Assembly (NCBI GenBank): GCA_037718865.1
Contig: JBBJMP010000022.1
Location: forward strand, 35,403 to 99,402
Direction of reading: 5' to 3'
Length of the DNA: 64,000 nucleotides
Source: JADCRZ01 sp037718865
Lineage (GTDB): Bacteria; Bacteroidota; Bacteroidia; Chitinophagales; Chitinophagaceae
Shown here in pieces: positions 10,037 through 19,212 of the stretch. The notes under the pieces were generated by a model. The model was not told where the DNA came from and made no database searches. It saw nothing but the letters and a program-made list of their open reading frames with translations. The first letter of the stretch is position 1. Every line of letters begins with the position of its first letter. A program made the translations under genes and the position numbers.

Positions 10037-10455
10037 AAATGACTGTAATTAAATAATCATGTACTATAATACGTAAAATAATAATAAAACGATCTTGCAG
10101 GTGAGGATCAGGTAAGGAGTGGTTCTCATAAGATATTAATTATTAAGAGAATACGATAAAGGTACGAAAATTAATTAATTAAAATCATACTCCTGATCAA
10201 ATAGCCTTTCAGAGCGGTGATTCTGCTAACTCGTTTTATTAATAAAATATTAATCAAGGGATTATATACTCACCTTTACGTAAAAGCGCTTGTCACCCAG
10301 AGACTTAAAGAAATAATTCAAGACTGGCGTGATTAGAAAATAAACAGCGGCGCAGGATTTGCATTTGGTTTGCCGTATATGGTGAATTTGTTAAAGCTAT
10401 AATAACCTTTGGACCATGTTTCCAAATGTATACATCAACACTAAATATTTAGAAA
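10037..10455. other. 419-bp divergent intergenic region
   Basis: A gene-free, AT-rich stretch between the minus-strand TPR operon and the plus-strand TerY-P triad. It must hold promoters for both directions. On the minus strand a TACCTTTA (near 10160) partly matches the Bacteroidota -7 consensus TAnnTTTG, and on the plus strand AACCTTTG (near 10404-10411) does likewise; neither has a convincing -33 TTTG at the right spacing. I see no repeat, hairpin or small ORF that I can support. Confidence 0.4.
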
Positions 10456-11094
10456 ATGAGAAGACTTCCCGTTTATCTTTTGTTAGACACGTCCGGATCA
10501 ATGACCGGCGAGCCCATTGAAGCCGTTAAAAACGGTGTGCAGGTAATGATCAGCTCCCTGCGGCAGAATCCGCAGGCGATTGAAACAGCCTATATAAGCA
10601 TTATTACCTTTGACAGTGTTGCCAAACAGGTGGTTCCGCTCACAGATCTGGCTTCTTTTCAAATGGTTGACCTCCGTGCAACCGGCACCACCTCCCTTGG
10701 CGAGGCACTCAAGCTGGTTGCCACCTGTATAGATAACGAAGTGGCCAAAACCACTACCGAACAAAAAGGAGACTGGAAGCCATTGGTTTTCATTATGACG
10801 GATGGCATACCTACAGATGACTGGCAAAATGGATTGGCCGAATTCAAAACCCGTAAAACGGCTTTCACGGTAGCCTGTGCAGCCGGAAGCGCTGCCGATT
10901 CAAATTTACTGAAACAGATTACCGAGAACGTGGTTAGCCTGGATACTGCAGATAGCCAGAGCATTGCAAAATTCTTTACCTGGGTCAGTGCATCCATCGG
11001 CGTTACGTCCACAAAAGTGGAAGATTCGGGCAAAGAACTAACAGGTCTTAGCGAATTACCGCCTCCACCTTCGGAAATGAACATAGTTGTGTAA
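10456..11094 (+). CDS. TerY-like VWA-domain protein
   Basis: 212 residues. A single von Willebrand A domain has a complete MIDAS: D11-x-S-G-S (DTSGSM), the Thr in ATGTTSLGEAL, and the Asp in FIMTDGIPTD. A proline-rich tail (ELPPPPSEMNIVV) is typical of TerY proteins. No signal peptide, so cytosolic. Its stop is 2 nt before the PP2C gene and the kinase follows: this is the TerY-P triad described by comparative genomics in tellurium-resistance-type and conflict-related loci. The VWA protein is expected to bind metal and to bridge the kinase and phosphatase to a target. No TerC/TerD genes are in the window, so this is a stand-alone triad. Confidence 0.88.
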   Translation: MRRLPVYLLLDTSGSMTGEPIEAVKNGVQVMISSLRQNPQAIETAYISIITFDSVAKQVVPLTDLASFQMVDLRATGTTSLGEALKLVATCIDNEVAKTTTEQKGDWKPLVFIMTDGIPTDDWQNGLAEFKTRKTAFTVACAAGSAADSNLLKQITENVVSLDTADSQSIAKFFTWVSASIGVTSTKVEDSGKELTGLSELPPPPSEMNIVV

Positions 11095-11096
11095 TA

Positions 11097-12506
11097 ATGA
11101 ATGATGTAACACAACTTGTTCAAACGCTTTTTCAAAGCAGGAACGTCACGGTGCCTGGCAACAGGACCGTGATCTTTGAAAAATTTGTGAATGACCCGGA
11201 GAACAGCAAAACGGTTCGTTTAATCATTGAAAATCTTGACCTGCTCATGGAGAATTGGAAATTGGAAAACAGGATTGCCGATATCATCCGGCAACCCATC
11301 CGTATTTTGAATGCTGCTGTCGGTAAGCCTTATGAAACAAAAATGGATTTTGATCAATACAACTGGAATGATATTGAAACATTTGAGTTTGAGGGCCTGG
11401 AAGCTGTAGGTCTGTCTTACGATCAAGCCACCAGGCAGATTATGGGGGTTCCTACCTGGAGTGGCGAAACAGAGGTTAAATTACGATTTAAACTTGCAAG
11501 CCAGCCGGCCGATTCCCCATACAATGAGAAAAGGATTCCGCTCATTATTAATCCCGATCCAAAATTATTATGGAAAAATCTGGAAAGCAACAAGGATGAC
11601 CCTTATTGGAAACCGGATGATGTAACGGTATTCGAACCCCTGGGCGACAGGTATATTCTGGTGTCATGTAAACGGGGCCGTGCACATGCCAACGTCGGTT
11701 CGTTCCGGGAAGATGATTTTGCATTTAAACATCTGGAAGACAGTAACTGGAGCATAGTAGTAGTCGCAGATGGCGCAGGCAGTGCCAAAATTTCGAGAAA
11801 AGGATCAGCTCTTGCCTGTCATGCTGTTATTGAATATTTTACTGAAAATTTAAAGAATGAGGTACTGGATGAATTTGATGTGTTATTGCAACAGCATAAA
11901 GTAAATGCAGGGGAGGATACCCAGAAAAAATTAAACAACTTTGTGTACAACAACCTGGGTAAGGCCGCATTTTATGTTCACAAAAAACTCGAAGAATTCG
12001 CTACGCACGCAGGCGTGTCCTTAAAAGACCTGAACACCACCTTGATTTTTGCGTTGTTTAAAAAGTATGATATCGGTTATGCCCTGCTGACTTTTGGTGT
12101 TGGTGATTGCCCCATCGGCCTGCTCGATAAAGATGAAAAGAGCATTACCATGATGAATTGGATTGATGTGGGAGAATTTGGAGGTGGCACCCGGTTTATA
12201 ACCATGCCTGAAATATTTCAAAGCGAGAAATTTGCAACCCGTTTTGGTTTTAAGCTCATTGAAGACTTCTCTTACCTGATGCTTATGACTGACGGCATTT
12301 ATGATCCCAAATTTGTTGTGGAGGCCAACCTGGAGGATATAAAAAAATGGAAAGCGTTTTTAGCGGACCTGAACGGCAAAAATGAAGACGGGGCCAAAGT
12401 GGAACTGAACCCGGATAACCCGGAAATTACCAGCCAGTTTTCGACATGGATGGATTTTTGGAGTGCAGGCAATCACGATGACAGAACCCTGGCCATTGTA
12501 TTTTAA
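11097..12506 (+). CDS. PP2C-type protein phosphatase of the TerY-P triad
   Basis: 469 residues. The C-terminal PP2C domain (about 180-469) retains all metal-binding signatures: VVADGAGSAKISRKGS, FGVGDCPIGLL, LMLMTDGIYDP and the terminal DDRTLAIVF. The N-terminal part includes residues 75-135, which look like a putative Ig/cadherin-like (He_PIG-type) module: AAVGKPYETKMDF, then GLSYDQATRQIMGVPTWSGE. Such modules are rare inside cytosolic phosphatases but are seen in TerY-P phosphatases. It dephosphorylates Ser/Thr, presumably reversing the kinase encoded 106 bp downstream. It lies 2 nt after the VWA gene. No membrane segment or signal is visible. Confidence 0.87.
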   Translation: MNDVTQLVQTLFQSRNVTVPGNRTVIFEKFVNDPENSKTVRLIIENLDLLMENWKLENRIADIIRQPIRILNAAVGKPYETKMDFDQYNWNDIETFEFEGLEAVGLSYDQATRQIMGVPTWSGETEVKLRFKLASQPADSPYNEKRIPLIINPDPKLLWKNLESNKDDPYWKPDDVTVFEPLGDRYILVSCKRGRAHANVGSFREDDFAFKHLEDSNWSIVVVADGAGSAKISRKGSALACHAVIEYFTENLKNEVLDEFDVLLQQHKVNAGEDTQKKLNNFVYNNLGKAAFYVHKKLEEFATHAGVSLKDLNTTLIFALFKKYDIGYALLTFGVGDCPIGLLDKDEKSITMMNWIDVGEFGGGTRFITMPEIFQSEKFATRFGFKLIEDFSYLMLMTDGIYDPKFVVEANLEDIKKWKAFLADLNGKNEDGAKVELNPDNPEITSQFSTWMDFWSAGNHDDRTLAIVF

Positions 12507-12612
12507 TTTTCCAGTTATGGGCAGCTCGTTTTGTGCACATAGGATTGCCATTACTAAAATTGCTTAGCCGATAGTTCTCCTTCAAATTAATGAACCCGTA
12601 AATAAAAGACTT

Positions 12613-14157
12613 GTGGCATACCTGGATCAATTTTCAAAAAAGACCGGAATGAGTATAAAACTGGCAACATCCATGATTACTCCAGGTAAAACGTATCAGT
12701 ATGTTGACAACGGAGAGCCTATGCGGGGCGGAATGAAAGACGTTTATTTCAGTCCCGATAAATCATATGTTGTGGCCTTTTACCGGGATGAACAGGATTA
12801 CAACACAAAAGAGCGGTTAAGAAAGATTGTCACCTTATACTACGATAATTTTTTCAACAGGGAGGGCGGCCAATATTACAAAGAGCTGTACTGCTGGCCA
12901 ACAGACATGGTAGAGTTAGACAGAAGAATCGGTTTGATCGTTCCAAGTTACAATAAAGCTTTTTTCTTTAAAAAAGGCAGTGCAACCGGGGAAGGAATAG
13001 AAGGCAAAGAAAAACAAGGGCTGTGGTTTGCTTCAGCCAAATTCAGAAATAAAAAATTCCCGTTAAGACTTGACGATGCCGAGCTTGGAAACTGGTTGAG
13101 CTATTATCAGATCAGTGTAAAAATAGCCAGGGGAGTAAAAAGGCTTCATGCGGCCGGATTGGCGCATTCAGATCTGTCGTACAAAAATGTGCTGGTTGAT
13201 CCGGTGAGTAAATCTGCAACCATCATTGATATTGATGGACTGGTTGTTCCAGGGCTGTTTCCGCCGGATGTGATCGGAACCGCTGATTTTATAGCACCCG
13301 AAGTATTGGCCACCAAACACCTTGATATCAGGGATGTGAACCGCAAACTTCCCAACCGTTCAACAGACCTGCATGCCCTGGCTGTCATGATTTATATGTA
13401 CTTGTTGTACCGGCATCCTCTAAAAGGCGGAAAGGTAAACGACTTGGATACGGAGAAAGACGACCTGTTGTCTATGGGAGAAAAAGCCCTTTTCATTGAA
13501 CATCCCACCGATCTGTCTAACCGGCCTAAACCGGACCAGGTCTCGAAATGGGCCCTACCCTGGGCCGACGTCAGCCGTATACCCTATACTGTTACCGGCC
13601 CTTACCTTAAAGCCTTGTTCGACCAGGCCTTCATATCGGGGTTGCATCATCCGGACCTGCGTCCGAATGCCGACAACTGGGAACAGGCCTTATTAAAGAC
13701 CACCGATCTGATGCAGCCCTGCAGCAATCACTTCTGCGAACAGAAGTGGTTTGTATACGACAATACGACTGTTCCTACATGCCCGTTTTGCGGAACAGTT
13801 ATTAAAAGAAATTTACCGGTCCTGGATCTGTATTACCAATTTCAACCATCGGTGTGGAAGCCCGAACATCACCGGTTGATGGTCTACAACAACCAGTATT
13901 TATTTCAATGGCATGTAAACAGGAATATCGTAAGAAATGAAAAGCTTACCGCAGATCAAAAACTTCCGGTCGGTTATTTTGCCTACCATAACGATAAATG
14001 GGTTTTGGTAAACCAGAAGCTCACTTCTCTGAAAGACCTTAACGAAGACCGCGAGATACCTGTCGGAACAATGGTCGACCTAACCGAAGGGAAGAAATTA
14101 TTATTGTCAGCGGAAGAAGGAGGAAGAGTGGTGATGGTGACGATTGCGAACAAATAG
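12613..14157 (+). CDS. Protein kinase with C-terminal zinc ribbon (TerY-P triad)
   Basis: 514 residues from a GTG at 12613; an ATG at 12649 (MSIKLATSMI) is an equally good start. The catalytic loop HSDLSYKNVLVD, the metal-binding DIDG (in place of DFG) and GTADFIAPEVL mark a Ser/Thr-kinase fold. The N-lobe is unusual: MRGGMKDVYFSPDKSYVVAFYRD has a reduced Gly loop and no obvious VAIK-type lysine. A zinc ribbon follows at about 375-400 (C-x4-C then CPFC), then a beta-rich tail. The 106-nt gap from the phosphatase gene lacks a terminator, so one transcript is plausible. Its target is unknown. Confidence 0.83.
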   Translation: MAYLDQFSKKTGMSIKLATSMITPGKTYQYVDNGEPMRGGMKDVYFSPDKSYVVAFYRDEQDYNTKERLRKIVTLYYDNFFNREGGQYYKELYCWPTDMVELDRRIGLIVPSYNKAFFFKKGSATGEGIEGKEKQGLWFASAKFRNKKFPLRLDDAELGNWLSYYQISVKIARGVKRLHAAGLAHSDLSYKNVLVDPVSKSATIIDIDGLVVPGLFPPDVIGTADFIAPEVLATKHLDIRDVNRKLPNRSTDLHALAVMIYMYLLYRHPLKGGKVNDLDTEKDDLLSMGEKALFIEHPTDLSNRPKPDQVSKWALPWADVSRIPYTVTGPYLKALFDQAFISGLHHPDLRPNADNWEQALLKTTDLMQPCSNHFCEQKWFVYDNTTVPTCPFCGTVIKRNLPVLDLYYQFQPSVWKPEHHRLMVYNNQYLFQWHVNRNIVRNEKLTADQKLPVGYFAYHNDKWVLVNQKLTSLKDLNEDREIPVGTMVDLTEGKKLLLSAEEGGRVVMVTIANK

Positions 14158-14260
14158 CAGAACTCTTACCCGTGGGTGGTGTTTTCACCAAACCACAGCG
14201 GAGAAGCCATGTTGCAAGGCTTTCTACCAAATATGTTCTTCATGGGTCTCCGACTATCGA

Positions 14261-14959
14261 TCATTTGAAGTATTCGGCAATTTTCTGTAATTCCGTTTGA
14301 ATCTCTTTTTGCTTGTTCTCACCGGCCAGAAGGAATGAGTTCTTAACTGAATTCAACTTATCTTTCGTTTGCACAATTTCTTTCGACATCACGCTGATCT
14401 CCTGGTTCAAGGCCGAAATCTTATCACTTAAAGCCTGCAGCTCCTCTGCTTTTTTCTGAATGATTAGTTCTTTTTGTTTAACCTCTTTCTGATACTGCTG
14501 GGAATGGGCAGACTGAAAGGCATTCAGATCACGTCCAATCAGATTAATATACTCCTGGCCGGTAGTAATAAGCCTGTCCTTGGTAAGACCTGTTCGCTTC
14601 AGCACGTTAAAAGCGGTAATATACTTGGTAGCCTCATCGGCGATGGCGTCAATGTCCGCTTTACTTTCTACAAACTCTTTAAAATCCGTTCCCTGAAAAA
14701 GGGGATTTTTGGCGTTGGCTTCTTCAACCAGCTTTTCAAAATGCTGCTGGTGTTCCGGTAAGGCTATTGTGCCCGGCGGAGTAGCGTAAGGTTGCGCCGG
14801 AATGGCGATGTTGGCCCGGGTTGAGGTTGGGCCTGCCATGTATTCATCAGTCACTTCCGGGTTGCTTTTTACGGCAGACTTACTTTCTCCGGCCGGCTCT
14901 GCTTTTTTTTCGTCTGAAAATTCAACAAAGGGGCTCAGAATATTTTTAAGCAGACTCAT
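14261..14959 (-). CDS. Coiled-coil protein next to the TerY-P triad, unknown function
   Basis: The start is ATG at 14959 (MSLLKNILSPFVEF, 232 residues). The longer frame from 15070 adds an implausible tail and is rejected. Residues 20-70 are a low-complexity linker (PAGESKSAVKS, PAQPYATPPG). Residues 80-150 form a helical domain (FKEFVESKADIDAIADEATKY). Residues 150-232 are a long coiled coil (KKAEELQALSDKISALNQEI). No signal peptide. It is convergent with the kinase, about 100 bp away. It could be a structural or target partner of the triad, but that is based on position only. Confidence 0.6.
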   Translation of the reverse strand: MSLLKNILSPFVEFSDEKKAEPAGESKSAVKSNPEVTDEYMAGPTSTRANIAIPAQPYATPPGTIALPEHQQHFEKLVEEANAKNPLFQGTDFKEFVESKADIDAIADEATKYITAFNVLKRTGLTKDRLITTGQEYINLIGRDLNAFQSAHSQQYQKEVKQKELIIQKKAEELQALSDKISALNQEISVMSKEIVQTKDKLNSVKNSFLLAGENKQKEIQTELQKIAEYFK

Positions 14960-15156
14960 TATTGTTTTTTTATTTTTTATATAAGCTCCTTTTTCACAGC
15001 TGTGGGCCTGAAGCGGCCGTAAAAATAGTCGATATCCGGTTAGCACAATAACAAAGGCAAATAGCTGCAAACTTCATCTATAAATGCCCAGTCAACAATT
15101 TGATTTTATTACAGGAAAGTATTTCCCTAATTTTAGTACAAACTACAATCAAAACA

Positions 15157-15615
15157 ATGGCCAGTTTTAAGCTTTATATCAATGGTAAAGATCACCAGGT
15201 TGACGTTGCCCCTGATACTCCAATTCTTTGGGTTTTAAGGGACCATCTTGGATTAGTTGGCACCAAATATGGTTGTGGCATCGCTCAATGCGGAGCCTGT
15301 ACCGTTCACCTGGATGGTGCGGTTGTCCGATCCTGCGTATTTCCCGTATCGGCCGTGAAATCTTCAAAAATAATTACCATTGAAGGCTTGTCCGAGAAGG
15401 GGGACCATCCCTTGCAATTGGCCTGGGACGAAGTTGACGTGCCTCAATGCGGATATTGCCAGGCGGGCCAGATCATGGTTGCTGCCGCCCTTTTAAAAAA
15501 GAACCCCAAGCCGGGTTATGAAGAAATTGACGGAGCCATGAATGGTAATATTTGCCGTTGTGGCGCCTATCATCGGATTCGCGAAGCCATTAAATTAGCC
15601 AGTACAAAAATTTGA
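15157..15615 (+). CDS. iorA: 2Fe-2S small subunit of a molybdenum hydroxylase (IorA type)
   Basis: 152 residues from ATG 15157 (MASFKLYINGKDHQV), the length usual for this family; the upstream TTG at 15100 is rejected. An N-terminal plant-type 2Fe-2S domain (YGCGIAQCGACTVHLDG) is followed by the second 2Fe-2S domain (CGYCQAGQIMVAAALL and GNICRCGAYHRI). It passes electrons from the molybdopterin site of the large subunit encoded 4 nt downstream. The pair resembles isoquinoline 1-oxidoreductase and related aldehyde/N-heterocycle hydroxylases. The small subunit lacks a signal and is presumably carried out with the Tat-targeted partner. The true substrate is unknown. Confidence 0.9.
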   Translation: MASFKLYINGKDHQVDVAPDTPILWVLRDHLGLVGTKYGCGIAQCGACTVHLDGAVVRSCVFPVSAVKSSKIITIEGLSEKGDHPLQLAWDEVDVPQCGYCQAGQIMVAAALLKKNPKPGYEEIDGAMNGNICRCGAYHRIREAIKLASTKI

Positions 15616-15619
15616 ACGT

Positions 15620-17806
15620 ATGTCAACCGCTTATAAAAACAGCAGAAGAGAATTTCTAAAGATCACCACACTTACCGGTGGTGGTTTAATGCTTGGATTC
15701 AGTTGGTTCGGTGCTGAGGCAAAAGCGCCTGTCATAGTTAATGAAGCAGCATTCGCAGGAGATGTGACCTTTAATAGTTATTTATCCATCTCAACGGATG
15801 GAGTTATAACTATTTTATCACCCAATCCGGAGCTTGGACAAAACATCATGACTTCCTTTCCCATGATCGTAGCGGAAGAACTGGATGCTGACTGGACTAA
15901 AGTAAAAGTGGTGCAGGCTACCCTGGATACAAAAAACTTTGAAAGACAGGTAACCGGCGGAAGCGGGGCAGTTCCACATTCCTGGAAACGATTAAGGACA
16001 GCAGGAGCAACAGCCCGTTACATGTTAATGGAGGCTGCTTCTAAACGGTGGAACGTTCCGGCCGAGGAATGTACGGCAAGTAACGGGTTCATACTACATG
16101 CTAAATCCGGCAAGAAATTAACCTTTGGAGAGTTGGCGGAAGAAGCGGCTAAAATTCCGGTACCTGCTGAAGTTAAATTAAAAGATCGCAAAGACTTTAA
16201 ACTGATTGGTACTGCCGTTAAAAATGTCGCAAACAAAGATATTGTAACAGGCAAGGGCCTTTTCGGTCTGGATTTTTACCGGGAAGGAATGTTGTATGCC
16301 ATGATCCAACGGCCTCCTGCATTCGGAACCAAAATCAAATCAGTGGATGGGGCCGCAGCCAAAGCCATGCCTGGTATTATTGATGTGGTTACTTTCAAAA
16401 ATAACGTTGCCGTGTTAGGCAAATCAACCTGGGAAGTGATGAAGGCCAGGAAAGTTTTATCCATCGAGTACGAAAAGGAAGGCAATATCGAAAGCACGGC
16501 TGATCACGACAAATTGTTCAAATCTTTACTGGAAACGGGGACGGCAACCGTACGTAGAAAAGATGGTGACGTAGAAACTGCCTTTAAAAATGCTGCGAAG
16601 GTAATCAGGAGTGATTATCAATGTCCCTTTTTGCCGCATAGTCCGATGGAGCCCATGAATTTTTTCGCCCATGTTAGGCCTGACGGAGTTGAATTGATCG
16701 GGCCCACCCAAACACCTGCCAGCGCACGTACAGCCACTTCAAAACTATTGAACGTACCCGAAGAAATGATCACTGTGGAGATCACCCGGCTGGGTGGTGG
16801 TTTTGGAAGGCGCCTGAAATTCGATTATGTCACTGAAGCTGCAGAATTATCGAGTCTTGTAAAAGCACCCGTAAAACTAATGTGGTCCAGGGAAGATGAC
16901 ATGACAGGAGGCAGTTATCGCCCTGCGGTGCGTTACCGCTTTGAAGCGGCTTTAGACGCCGGCGGAAATATGACCGGTTACAAATTACGGGGAGTAGGCA
17001 TCAATTCAGGTAACTCTACACGGGAAGATAATTTCCCTTCAGGGGCAGTGGATCATTTATTGATTGACTCTGTTGAACATGTATCTCCGATAACTACAGG
17101 AGCATGGCGTGCCCCCATTACGAACTTTTTAGCCTTTGCTGAACAATCCTTCCTCGATGAGGTTGCACATGCATCAGGTAAAGATCCCGTTCAATTCAGG
17201 CTTGAGCTCTTACAGAAAGCAAAAAAGACGCCGGTGGGCGCGATCAAATATGACATTGACAGAATGGAAGGGGTAATAAAACTAGCCGCTGAAAAATCGG
17301 GCTGGGGTACAAAAAAAGGCGTCGCCCAGGGATTCAGCGTTTACTTTTCTCACCGGTCTTATGTCGCCCAGGTGTGCGAAGTAGCCATGCTGGCCGGAAA
17401 ACCTGTTATCAAAAAGATCTATGCCGTATCTGATTGCGGGGAGGTAGTTAATCTAAGCGGGGCCCGCCAACAGGTGATGGGGGGCGTTGTCGACGGTTTG
17501 GGCCATGCCATGTACGGGAAACTAAGCTTTAAAGACGGTGCTCCGGAGCAAAAGAACTTTAATTCTTACCGCCTGATCCGCATGAAGGATATTCCTGAAA
17601 TAGAGACCCATTTTGTTGATAACGGAATTGAGCCGACAGGGTTAGGTGAACCTGCTCTTCCGCCGACCGGAGGTGCCGTTGCTAACGCTATCTTTAAAGC
17701 TACAGGTAAAAGGGTAAAAAACCAGCCGTTTATAGAAGAAGATGTTTTCAAGAAGACGGTGAGCAAGCCGCAGCCAAGTAAACTGAAAACGCAGAAAAAG
17801 TTTTAG
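15620..17806 (+). CDS. iorB: Molybdopterin-binding large subunit, Tat-exported (IorB type)
   Basis: 728 residues. A twin-arginine signal (NSRREFLKITTLTGGGLMLG) directs export of the folded cofactor-loaded enzyme. The body is the aldehyde oxidase/xanthine dehydrogenase molybdopterin domain of the single-chain type used by isoquinoline 1-oxidoreductase: IGPTQTPASAR, RLGGGFGRRLKFDY, the GAWRAP motif, and the C-terminal GLGEPALPPTGG with the catalytic Glu in the GxGE pattern. It oxidises aldehydes or hydroxylates aromatic N-heterocycles in the periplasm. No XdhC-like cofactor chaperone or cytochrome c acceptor is adjacent; the nearest haem protein is at 22745-24568. Confidence 0.9.
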   Translation: MSTAYKNSRREFLKITTLTGGGLMLGFSWFGAEAKAPVIVNEAAFAGDVTFNSYLSISTDGVITILSPNPELGQNIMTSFPMIVAEELDADWTKVKVVQATLDTKNFERQVTGGSGAVPHSWKRLRTAGATARYMLMEAASKRWNVPAEECTASNGFILHAKSGKKLTFGELAEEAAKIPVPAEVKLKDRKDFKLIGTAVKNVANKDIVTGKGLFGLDFYREGMLYAMIQRPPAFGTKIKSVDGAAAKAMPGIIDVVTFKNNVAVLGKSTWEVMKARKVLSIEYEKEGNIESTADHDKLFKSLLETGTATVRRKDGDVETAFKNAAKVIRSDYQCPFLPHSPMEPMNFFAHVRPDGVELIGPTQTPASARTATSKLLNVPEEMITVEITRLGGGFGRRLKFDYVTEAAELSSLVKAPVKLMWSREDDMTGGSYRPAVRYRFEAALDAGGNMTGYKLRGVGINSGNSTREDNFPSGAVDHLLIDSVEHVSPITTGAWRAPITNFLAFAEQSFLDEVAHASGKDPVQFRLELLQKAKKTPVGAIKYDIDRMEGVIKLAAEKSGWGTKKGVAQGFSVYFSHRSYVAQVCEVAMLAGKPVIKKIYAVSDCGEVVNLSGARQQVMGGVVDGLGHAMYGKLSFKDGAPEQKNFNSYRLIRMKDIPEIETHFVDNGIEPTGLGEPALPPTGGAVANAIFKATGKRVKNQPFIEEDVFKKTVSKPQPSKLKTQKKF

Positions 17807-17843
17807 ACGTTAGATACTGCTATAGGGTATTCCAAACCGATTA

Positions 17844-18115
17844 TTGCTTGAGTTCCATGATTTTTGTTTCCCAGTTGGAACGGGTAAACTACTAATTGCC
17901 CTCATCGGACATACCGATAGCGATGGATCAGATGCTACTAACCTGAAATTATCAAAAAGAAGAGCTGAGGCTGTAAAGGCCGCGCTGGCGAAAGACTGGA
18001 ACATTGATGCGTCAGCTATGCAAACGGATGGAAAGGGAGAAGGCAGCCCTGCCGGGGATAACAAAACCAGAGAAAGTAAGCGCAGAACCGCAGAGTCGAA
18101 TTTATAAAACTATAG
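17844..18115 (+). pseudogene. Decayed OmpA/MotB C-terminal domain, truncated and frameshifted
   Basis: From about 17900 the frame encodes the classic peptidoglycan-binding motif IGHTDSDGSDATNLKLSKRR, then AVKAAL and a TDGKGEGSPAGDN segment. Near 18081 the frame loses register: it reads KRRTAESNL to a stop at 18107, whereas the next frame reads QNRRVEFIKL to a stop at 18115. Adding one G before GCGCAG restores the family consensus AQNRRVEF. The 5' part of the domain and any barrel or signal are missing, and no OmpA-like sequence was found upstream. It is therefore a truncated, frameshifted remnant, unless the missing base is an assembly error. Confidence 0.78.
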
Positions 18116-18189
18116 ATGATTGGTTAGGTAAAGGCCCGTAAATACAGCACAGGCCCGGATCCGTATATAGGTAATTTTTGCACATAATT

Positions 18190-18225
18190 CACAAAGCCTT
18201 CATTTCATAAAGGCTTTGTGTTTTT
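18190..18225 (+). terminator. Strong intrinsic terminator
   Basis: CACAAAGCCTT (18190-18200) pairs perfectly over 11 bp with AAGGCTTTGTG (18210-18220), followed by TTTTTC. It lies downstream of the OmpA remnant and insulates the toxin-antitoxin operon. Confidence 0.75.
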
Positions 18226-18304
18226 CTGGGTATGGTTGATGCAGTAAATCTAAAAAAGGGACAAATCTCTGCCCAAACTAAAAAAGCATAAAATGGCCGA
18301 ATAC

Positions 18305-18334
18305 TATTCAATATGAATATTTTCGCTATATTTG
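18305..18334 (+). promoter_or_regulatory. Candidate promoter with palindromic operator for the TA operon
   Basis: TATTCA-ATA-TGAATA (18305-18319) is a perfect 6-bp inverted repeat. It lies 7 nt upstream of TATATTTG (18327-18334), an exact match to the Bacteroidota -7 consensus TAnnTTTG. The palindrome would lie between the -33 and -7 boxes, as expected for autorepression by the antitoxin. A -33 TTG is not evident. It lies about 120 nt before the antitoxin ATG. Confidence 0.42.
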
Positions 18335-18452
18335 ATGAAATCCTTCATGAAGTTAGGAAAAAGATTTCACTATCCGGGCATTGCAAACTGGTAAAGCATC
18401 TTCGAAACTGTGTCCAGAAGGATTAAAGAAAATAACTAGTTTTTTCAATAAA

Positions 18453-19208
18453 ATGGCAAAGTCATCTAAAAGTGCCGGCAACAGTAAAAGTTCAGGTAAG
18501 CGTGCATTAATTGAGCCTAGAGGGGATAAACGGCATATTGGAAGGGATGTAAAAGGCCGGATCGCAGAAAGCAGTGATCAAGGGAAATCTTTGAGTAAGA
18601 ATGTAAAGCAATTAGTTAAAGCTAACCTAAAGCCGGTCTATAGTGATGAGGATGATCAACGACTAAAAGTAGCTTACAAGCAACAAGGACAGAGGTATAA
18701 GATAAGGGTTGATACTGAAGAATCGCATGTGAAGGAGAATCTTATTAAGAGCAAGTTCCCGACTGATTCATTGGTTTATATAAATAAGGCTGGGCAGGCT
18801 TCAGTAGAATTTAACAAGGAGGGCACTCCTGTCCACGAAATTTCATTTGAGGAAAAATTAGATGTTATACAAAGAGGCTTTTTTAAAGAACAACTTTTGG
18901 AACTAAAGGATAGATATGGTATTAGCTTAAAAGTGATGGCTAATATTTTAAATATTACAGACAGAAGTATTCAAAATAAGCCAAAGCGTTTTAAATTCAC
19001 TGGTAATATTGCCGAAAAAATGTTAGGACTTAGTGAAATATACAGTTATGGTATAGAAGTGTTCGAGGAAAGGGATAAGTTCAGGAAGTGGCTAGACACA
19101 CCGAATCCGGTTTTAAATAACAAGCGTCCAGTTGAATTATTTTTAACTCAATTGGGTATGCAGCAGGTCAGACAAGAACTCGCAAGGATTGACTACGGAA
19201 TTTATTAA
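18453..19208 (+). CDS. Xre/MbcA/ParS-type (DUF2384) antitoxin with long N-terminal extension
   Basis: 251 residues from ATG 18453 (MAKSSKSAGNSKSSGKRAL); a TTG at 18381 is rejected. Residues 1-60 are basic and disordered. Residues 60-125 are a beta-rich charged segment. Residues 125-190 form a helical DNA-binding-like region (LKDRYGISLKVMANILNIT then DRSIQ). The C-terminal region (AEKMLGLSEIYSYGIEVF; FRKWLDTPNPVL; KRPVELF) is the toxin-binding MbcA/ParS/Xre domain, which normally blocks the RES active site. The gene ends 4 nt before the toxin ATG. The long N-terminal part is larger than in most such antitoxins. Confidence 0.8.
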   Translation: MAKSSKSAGNSKSSGKRALIEPRGDKRHIGRDVKGRIAESSDQGKSLSKNVKQLVKANLKPVYSDEDDQRLKVAYKQQGQRYKIRVDTEESHVKENLIKSKFPTDSLVYINKAGQASVEFNKEGTPVHEISFEEKLDVIQRGFFKEQLLELKDRYGISLKVMANILNITDRSIQNKPKRFKFTGNIAEKMLGLSEIYSYGIEVFEERDKFRKWLDTPNPVLNNKRPVELFLTQLGMQQVRQELARIDYGIY

Positions 19209-19212
19209 AGGC

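Noticed and set aside
10456..14157. Full tellurium-resistance (Ter) operon
   Set aside because: No TerB, TerC, TerD or TerZ-like gene is nearby; only the TerY-P triad is present.
18313..18426. 37-codon ORF (MNIFAIFDEILHEV...) before the antitoxin
   Set aside because: It overlaps the predicted -7 box, so it could not be translated from that promoter; no family recognised.
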